DNA of 37,218 nt from Phycisphaerales bacterium (GTDB lineage: Bacteria; Planctomycetota; Phycisphaerae; Phycisphaerales; UBA1924), in contig JADLFE010000053.1 in NCBI GenBank assembly GCA_020845755.1, positions 1 to 37,218 on the forward strand, in the 5' to 3' direction. The translations under genes were made by a program, and so were the position numbers. The notes below the pieces were generated by a model. The model saw only the letters and a list, made by a program, of their open reading frames with translations, was not told the origin of the DNA and did no database searches. Shown piece after piece: positions 32,408-37,218 of this stretch; the stretch's first letter is position 1, and each line of letters begins with the position of its first letter.

Positions 32408-35400
32408 TCATTGCGAACACCCGCCTCCTCCCCTTCCAACACCAGGCGATCCGCACTTCTGCTTGATGAGGTCTATTGCCTGGAGGGCAAAACCTCGACC
32501 GCGAAGTACCGGCCTTGCAGCGTCGATATTGCGACCACCTTCCGGTTTGTATGAAGGATTAAGTCCGAGTCCGATCGCTGCATTGCGGAAAGCCGCGATC
32601 TCGTCGTCAACGGAAAGCCCGGCCGTGGCTGGTAAACTTGCAGCACATGCAGAGCAACGGAGAGTACTTCCGCCGAGAGATTGACAGAGTGAGTTGAAGT
32701 AGGAACGATGCCTTTTTGGATTGTTTCCGATCTGATCTGGACAAAACCCGCCGGCAGTATGTTCGGCGTGGCCGAGGCCGGGTGGATAGGAAATTATTTG
32801 CCCGCGATTGTTGAGTGAGACATGCGCGAAGGAGTCGCCAAAGGCATGGATAATAAGCCCGCGCAGCCATCGCGGAAGCGTGGAGTCGGAAACCAACTTA
32901 TGCAGACACTCACGGAGGCATTCGGGCGATGTCGTGCTGCCGCGTAGCGAATGCAAGTACATTTGAACATCCATCATCCAATTGTCCTCGACGGTATTAC
33001 GCTTACGGCGGTACGCAAAATCTTTATACAGTGACGCTGCGTCCAAGTCGGCCACCTCGTCTGGATATTGCGAATAGTAAGCCAGCGTCTGCGCTTCCGT
33101 TATAGATTTACCGGCGCACACTGCTGCGATGAACGTCGTGTAATAATGACCGGCTTCCGCAAACAGCCCAGTCGGATCAACAAATGCTCCGGGATTCGAT
33201 CGGGTTGCCTCGAACAAATTGCTGCCATCCACATAGCCCGCGGGGTCTCTCTGGAGCCACCTCCCGAAGCTCGGGTTATACCACCTGAACCTCACGGTGT
33301 ACAGCGCCTGATCCGGGTTATAGACGTAGCCGTCGTAGCCGAAGGGGTTGTTGGGGCCGCTGGGATCGGAGATCAGCCCGCTGGCCAGGGCCGACTTGGC
33401 CCCGCCCATCGAGGTGAAGAGGGACGTGTCACCCGAGTCGATCACGCCGTCGCGGTTGAGGTCCGCGGCCACGTTGTACGTCGTCTCGTCGATGGTGGTG
33501 CCCGCGCCAGAATGCGCCGCGGCCAAGCCGTCGATCACCCCGTAGTCGCTCGTCGTGCCCGAAGTGGTGACTCCACCCGTGTTGTTGACCTCGTGCGGCC
33601 AGCGGTGCGTGCCCACGCCGTACGACGTGTAGCTCACCCGCTCCTGCAGCACCGCGTTCTGATCGATCACCGCCACGCTGCTGAACTGGGCATCGCTCAG
33701 CTGCCAGAAGAGTTCCCCGGCATCTCTGCTGTCCCCGTCGAGGTTCTTGTCGTGCAGCCGCACCATCGCGTCATCAATATACCGCAGACCCCACACCTCC
33801 TGCGAGCGCGAATTCACGCCGTCCGGCGATTGCCCGTTCGTGAAGTCGTCCACGTCCTCCTGCAAGAGTTGCCAGCCCGCCGAGTAGTACATGTACGTCC
33901 GGCGATCGAGGCCGGTTGGCGTGGCCCGGTCGGAATCCCCCACCACCCGCCAGTGCAGCCCGTTGTACTGGTACTGGCCGGTGGTGGTCCAGGTGGTGCT
34001 TCCGCCGCTGACCACGCCGCTCTCGGCCTTGACCAGGCGGTTCCAGGCGTCGTGGGTGTAGCGCCGCTTGGCGTGCGGTCCGGTGATGACTTCGGTCGTG
34101 TTGCCGGCGGCGTCGTAGGCGTGGTCGTAGATCGGGACCGTGTAGGCGAGCGAGCGGCTCAGCAACTCGTTGGCCATGTTGTGGGTGCGTGTGTCGAGTT
34201 CGCTGATGTCGCTGGTGTCGCCGTCGCCGTTGGTATCGGTGCCGATGCTGTTCCAGTTGCCGAGCATGTCGAGGGACCAGGTTTGCGTGCCGGGGCGCGG
34301 CGTGGCGAAGCTGGTCGTGGAATCGCCGCGCTTGGCCTCGATCAGCCGGTGCAGGCCGTCGTAGGTGTAGCCGAAGTCGCGGTTGGACCACGCGGCGCCC
34401 TTGCGCGCGTCGGTCTTGGACTTGCGGTTGCTGGCGCGGTCGTAGGTGTGGGTTTCCTCGACGATGGGCGGGCGGGAAGAGATGGTGCTGTCGGTCGAAT
34501 GCGTGGTGAGCGTGCCGTCGGCCCAGGCCTGGCGGGCCACGCGGCCGAAGCGGTCGAAGCCGGGGTAGACGCCGGCGGTCTGGGAGGTGTAGCTGCCCGT
34601 GTATCGCTTGCCGTCGTGAGAGAGCGTGCGGTCGAGCTGCACGTCGGGCATGGGGAAGTCGACCTCGGCGAACATGTCCAGGCCGATGCGCGAGTATTCC
34701 ACCAGCGTGTCGATCGAGGTGGAGCCGGTCAAACCGGTGGTCGTCATCTTGAAAACCCGGCCGGCGCGATCGTCAAGGCCGTTGGCCGAGCCGTAGTTGT
34801 ACGAGACCACGCGCCCGTCGGGGTAGGTGAGCGAGGCCAGGCGGCTGTAGTTGGCGTGGCTGGTGCCCGAGGACGGGGCGGCCGAGGTGGAATAGGCGTA
34901 CTCGACGACCTTGGTGTCGCCGGTGGGGTTGCCCGAGCCGTCGATCCCGACCGCGCTGTTCGGGTCCTGATAGACCTTGGCGATCTGCCACAGCGGGCTG
35001 TAGGTGAACTTGACGGCGTTGGCGGTGGTGCTGCCGCTTTCGTCAGAATACGAGGTGACGGCGTCGGTGCGCCCGAAGCTGTCGTAAGCAACGCCGATAC
35101 GGAGAACGGCGACGTCGATCCCTTCGGGCACGTCGTCCGCGGTATCCGACTCGACACGCCCGAGCGTGTCACGCCGATAGACGTGGCTGGTGGTGTTTTG
35201 ATCGATGACGGATCGCAGCTCGCCCAGACGGTTGTAGGAGTATCGAACCTGAAGGCTGGTAGTTCCAACACCGCCCTCTTCCCCTGCATGATCACCCGAC
35301 TCCTGCGGGTATCGCACACGCAGGAGGAGCGAATTGGACGCGACGAGGCTGTCGCTGGAGGTAGAGACCGCGCCGACGCTGGTGCCGTAGTCGTAGGCCG

Positions 35401-37218
35401 TCACCTGGGCCTTCTCGGTCGTGCCTTCGATCAGGTGCGCGACCTGCTTGATCACGTTGCCCGCGGCGTCGTGGACGAAGCTGGTGACGCGGTCGGTGTC
35501 GGGTTCGGAGGAACTCAGGCCGCCAGCTTCCCAGCGTCCGGCCGTGCCGTTCCAACTGATGGTGGCGTTGACGTAGTTCTCGACCACCGCGATGCGGCGT
35601 GAGAGGTCATCGTAGAAGTATTTGGTGATGATTCCCTCACCATCGACCGACTCATCCACCAGGCCGCGCTCGTTGAATGCGACGCTGGTGATGATGGTGT
35701 TGTCGTAGGCGCTGTTCCCACGATCCGGGGCTTCTTCCGGCGGCCAGGTGGGGGCCGATCCGCCCGCCTCGAACCGGTCGTTGGAGGTGTTGGTGCCGAA
35801 GCTCACCGTGTGCGTGCGGCGGTCCGCGGCGTCGTAGTAATACGCGACGAAGGTGTTGATGCCGTCGGAGGCGCCCATCGCGCCCGTGACCGACGAATCG
35901 TGCGGCCTCCTCCGCGTGGTGATCAGGTCCGTGCGGCCCTTGGAGTCGTAGCGGTACTCGGCCTGCTCGGCGACATGATCGCCGGTCAGCGCCGCGGCGT
36001 CGGCGTGGTTGCCCGAGGCGCCGGGCGCGGCGTCGCCAGCGCGGTCGGTCACATACGCGACCGTGGGTCGACCCAGGCCGTCATACGATGTCTTCGACGC
36101 GGGGCCGTTAGGACCCCACTCGGCGATCGTGCGTCCGTCGGCGTCGAACCAGCGGTTGGTGGCCAGGTACCCGGAGCTCAGGTTCGCGGCGTCGATCGCC
36201 GTTTCCTGGCGGTACACCATGCCGCGCTGGCTGTAGGAGGTCCGGCTGTACAGGCCGCGGCCGGAGGAGTCGATGAGGTCCTCGGGGTCGGGAACGCTGC
36301 TATAGAGCCCCCGCTTGGTCACGCGGCCGAGGTTGTCGTACTCCATGACCTCGTGGGGCGCGGCGGGGTTCTCGGTGATCATGAGGCGGTTGCGCCAGTC
36401 GTAGCGGCGTACGGTGGTGCGGCTTTCCGAACTTGAGAGAGCGCCGGTTCCGGTCTCGCCGGTGTGCTGGATCACATGGGTCAAGAGGCCGTCGCCCACG
36501 CCCTGGGCGGGCGAGCCGCCGTAGGCTGAGTCATAGAAGTACTCGGCGATGGTCTGCATGTTGCCGCTGCCGGTGCCGACCTGCACCGCCAGCACGCGGC
36601 CAAAGATGTCAAAGGACGAGTTCTTGGAGATGGTGCCGGAGGGGTCGGTCGTGGTGAGCAGTCGCCCGAGCTGGTCGTAGGTGTACGCGGTGTCGGAATG
36701 CGCGTCGCCGGCGATGTCGGAATAGGCGCGCGTGGACGTCACCAGCCCCGAGGAATCGAGCTGGACCGTGCGGAGCGAGAGCTCCGTGCCGAGGGTGTAC
36801 GAGAGCGCCGTGGGATCATAATCCTCGGCGTCGAGCGCGTACTCGCTGCTCTGGATCGTCTTGCCCCCGGCGTTGCTGATCACCACAGAGGCGGGGCCGT
36901 CGAAGGGCCCGCTGGCCGACAACTGGTGCGGCAGACGGACTTCGGAATAGAAATAGATATGGCCGGTGGCGCCAGAGCCGTCGGCGTGGCCAAACGCCTC
37001 GCGCCGCTCGCGCACCGAGTACGACTTCACCCCGCCCGGCGAGGTCGACGAGGTCAACCGGCCCAGGCCGTCATAGGTGTAGGTCGACGTGAGCGAGCCG
37101 CCCGAGGCGCTCGTTCCCCAGCCCGACACCGTCAGCCCGCCGTAATCGTCGCCGTCCAGCGCCGGCACTGCGGTCCCGCTGTCACCTTCAGATGGCGCGT
37201 TGCGGGTCACCCGTACCA
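32408..37218 (-). CDS. Giant Rhs/YD-repeat polymorphic toxin (5' end outside window)
   Basis: At least 1,600 residues are visible and the frame is still open at the window edge, so the N-terminus is missing. It consists of many YD repeats (YxYDxxGRL type) that form the hollow β-cage of Rhs proteins. A dockerin-like calcium loop (DLNRDGVIDSGD, near 33420-33465) is inserted late in the core. The Rhs core signature YNPSFGRWLQRDPAGY…DPTGLF follows. After it comes a 250-residue tip domain of different composition (32411-33160, see separate entry). Rhs proteins carry the toxin inside the cage and release it by self-cleavage for delivery to competing cells. No signal peptide can be assessed. Confidence 0.9.
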   Translation of the reverse strand, partial: VRVTRNAPSEGDSGTAVPALDGDDYGGLTVSGWGTSASGGSLTSTYTYDGLGRLTSSTSPGGVKSYSVRERREAFGHADGSGATGHIYFYSEVRLPHQLSASGPFDGPASVVISNAGGKTIQSSEYALDAEDYDPTALSYTLGTELSLRTVQLDSSGLVTSTRAYSDIAGDAHSDTAYTYDQLGRLLTTTDPSGTISKNSSFDIFGRVLAVQVGTGSGNMQTIAEYFYDSAYGGSPAQGVGDGLLTHVIQHTGETGTGALSSSESRTTVRRYDWRNRLMITENPAAPHEVMEYDNLGRVTKRGLYSSVPDPEDLIDSSGRGLYSRTSYSQRGMVYRQETAIDAANLSSGYLATNRWFDADGRTIAEWGPNGPASKTSYDGLGRPTVAYVTDRAGDAAPGASGNHADAAALTGDHVAEQAEYRYDSKGRTDLITTRRRPHDSSVTGAMGASDGINTFVAYYYDAADRRTHTVSFGTNTSNDRFEAGGSAPTWPPEEAPDRGNSAYDNTIITSVAFNERGLVDESVDGEGIITKYFYDDLSRRIAVVENYVNATISWNGTAGRWEAGGLSSSEPDTDRVTSFVHDAAGNVIKQVAHLIEGTTEKAQVTAYDYGTSVGAVSTSSDSLVASNSLLLRVRYPQESGDHAGEEGGVGTTSLQVRYSYNRLGELRSVIDQNTTSHVYRRDTLGRVESDTADDVPEGIDVAVLRIGVAYDSFGRTDAVTSYSDESGSTTANAVKFTYSPLWQIAKVYQDPNSAVGIDGSGNPTGDTKVVEYAYSTSAAPSSGTSHANYSRLASLTYPDGRVVSYNYGSANGLDDRAGRVFKMTTTGLTGSTSIDTLVEYSRIGLDMFAEVDFPMPDVQLDRTLSHDGKRYTGSYTSQTAGVYPGFDRFGRVARQAWADGTLTTHSTDSTISSRPPIVEETHTYDRASNRKSKTDARKGAAWSNRDFGYTYDGLHRLIEAKRGDSTTSFATPRPGTQTWSLDMLGNWNSIGTDTNGDGDTSDISELDTRTHNMANELLSRSLAYTVPIYDHAYDAAGNTTEVITGPHAKRRYTHDAWNRLVKAESGVVSGGSTTWTTTGQYQYNGLHWRVVGDSDRATPTGLDRRTYMYYSAGWQLLQEDVDDFTNGQSPDGVNSRSQEVWGLRYIDDAMVRLHDKNLDGDSRDAGELFWQLSDAQFSSVAVIDQNAVLQERVSYTSYGVGTHRWPHEVNNTGGVTTSGTTSDYGVIDGLAAAHSGAGTTIDETTYNVAADLNRDGVIDSGDTSLFTSMGGAKSALASGLISDPSGPNNPFGYDGYVYNPDQALYTVRFRWYNPSFGRWLQRDPAGYVDGSNLFEATRSNPGAFVDPTGLFAEAGHYYTTFIAAVCAGKSITEAQTLAYYSQYPDEVADLDAASLYKDFAYRRKRNTVEDNWMMDVQMYLHSLRGSTTSPECLRECLHKLVSDSTLPRWLRGLIIHAFGDSFAHVSLNNRGQIISYPPGLGHAEHTAGGFCPDQIGNNPKRHRSYFNSLCQSLGGSTLRCSACAASLPATAGLSVDDEIAAFRNAAIGLGLNPSYKPEGGRNIDAARPVLRGRGFALQAIDLIKQKCGSPGVGRGGGGCSQ
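32411..33160 (-). other. Rhs C-terminal toxin tip, phospholipase C-like
   Basis: The last 250 codons after DPTGLF form a separate domain. It carries GHYYTT at the start, an AQTLAYYSQYPDE helix, HAFGDSFAHV, and GHAEHT. The His/Asp pattern matches zinc-dependent phospholipase C/P1-nuclease-like folds that bind three metal ions, so membrane lipid cleavage is the likely activity (inference). DNA here is visibly richer in A/T than the core, as expected for an exchangeable toxin module. The downstream membrane protein at 31963 would be its immunity. Confidence 0.6.

Noticed and set aside
33068..35602. 844-residue open frame on the + strand
   Set aside because: It lies antisense to the Rhs gene and is rich in Val, Gly, Ala and Arg, as expected of a mirror of YD repeats in high-GC DNA.
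1..37218. A CRISPR array or cas genes linked to the CARF-like protein
   Set aside because: No regularly spaced short repeats and no Cas motifs are seen on either strand.

Overview
The window is high-GC bacterial DNA that looks like an accessory (defence and mobile-element) region of a planctomycete-like chromosome. The lineage call is an inference. It rests on the base composition, a giant Rhs/YD protein carrying a dockerin-like calcium loop, a large serine recombinase next to several IS remnants, and short dispersed repeats between gene modules. No rRNA, convincing tRNA or CRISPR array is visible.

Left part (1-8400): the 3' tip of an upstream gene and its terminator are followed by a two-gene SIR2-HerA system (433-3242, + strand), a type of NAD-depleting antiphage defence. 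Next comes a minus-strand pair of an XRE-type regulator and a protein with a CARF-like Rossmann start (3610-5111). Two broken genes follow: the N-terminal part of hen1 and the ligase-domain part of pnkp, joined head-on in opposite orientations (5511-6345), the scar of a lost RNA-repair operon. A single gene ends with a HEPN-type R-x4-H motif (6665-8008). A dispersed repeat (three clear copies and one faint) lies at the borders of these modules.

Middle part (8405-15633, minus strand): five genes are chained by 1-4 bp start/stop overlaps. They encode a SIS-HAD fusion, a phosphoribosyltransferase-like protein, an ORC/CDC6- or STAND-like P-loop ATPase, an uncharacterised Rossmann-like protein and a PfkB sugar kinase with a CxxC insert. 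This combines sugar-phosphate and PRPP-type chemistry with a P-loop switch. I regard it as the best candidate for a poorly described conflict or signalling system. A second minus-strand module (15881-20335) holds a single-pass membrane protein and two proteins I do not recognise.

Right-middle part (20588-28619, + strand): a tightly packed operon encodes a tiny membrane protein, a Cys-rich zinc protein, a FtsK/HerA-type ATPase with a C-terminal winged helix, a PD-(D/E)XK-like protein, a Ser/Thr kinase with zinc ribbon and FHA-like tail, a vWA protein, four more tiny membrane proteins and a small soluble protein. It ends in a large serine recombinase, so it is probably an integrated mobile element, perhaps with a kinase-vWA regulated DNA-handling machine.

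Right part (28620-37218): decayed material (IS256-type transposase remnant, a frameshifted small gene, an IS3/IS481-type transposase C-terminal fragment with tandem repeats) is mixed with a GIY-YIG-like gene and a two-gene pair of unknown function. It closes with a large minus-strand Rhs polymorphic toxin, open at the window edge. Its tip domain looks like a zinc phospholipase C-type fold, and a four-helix membrane protein directly downstream is the likely immunity protein.
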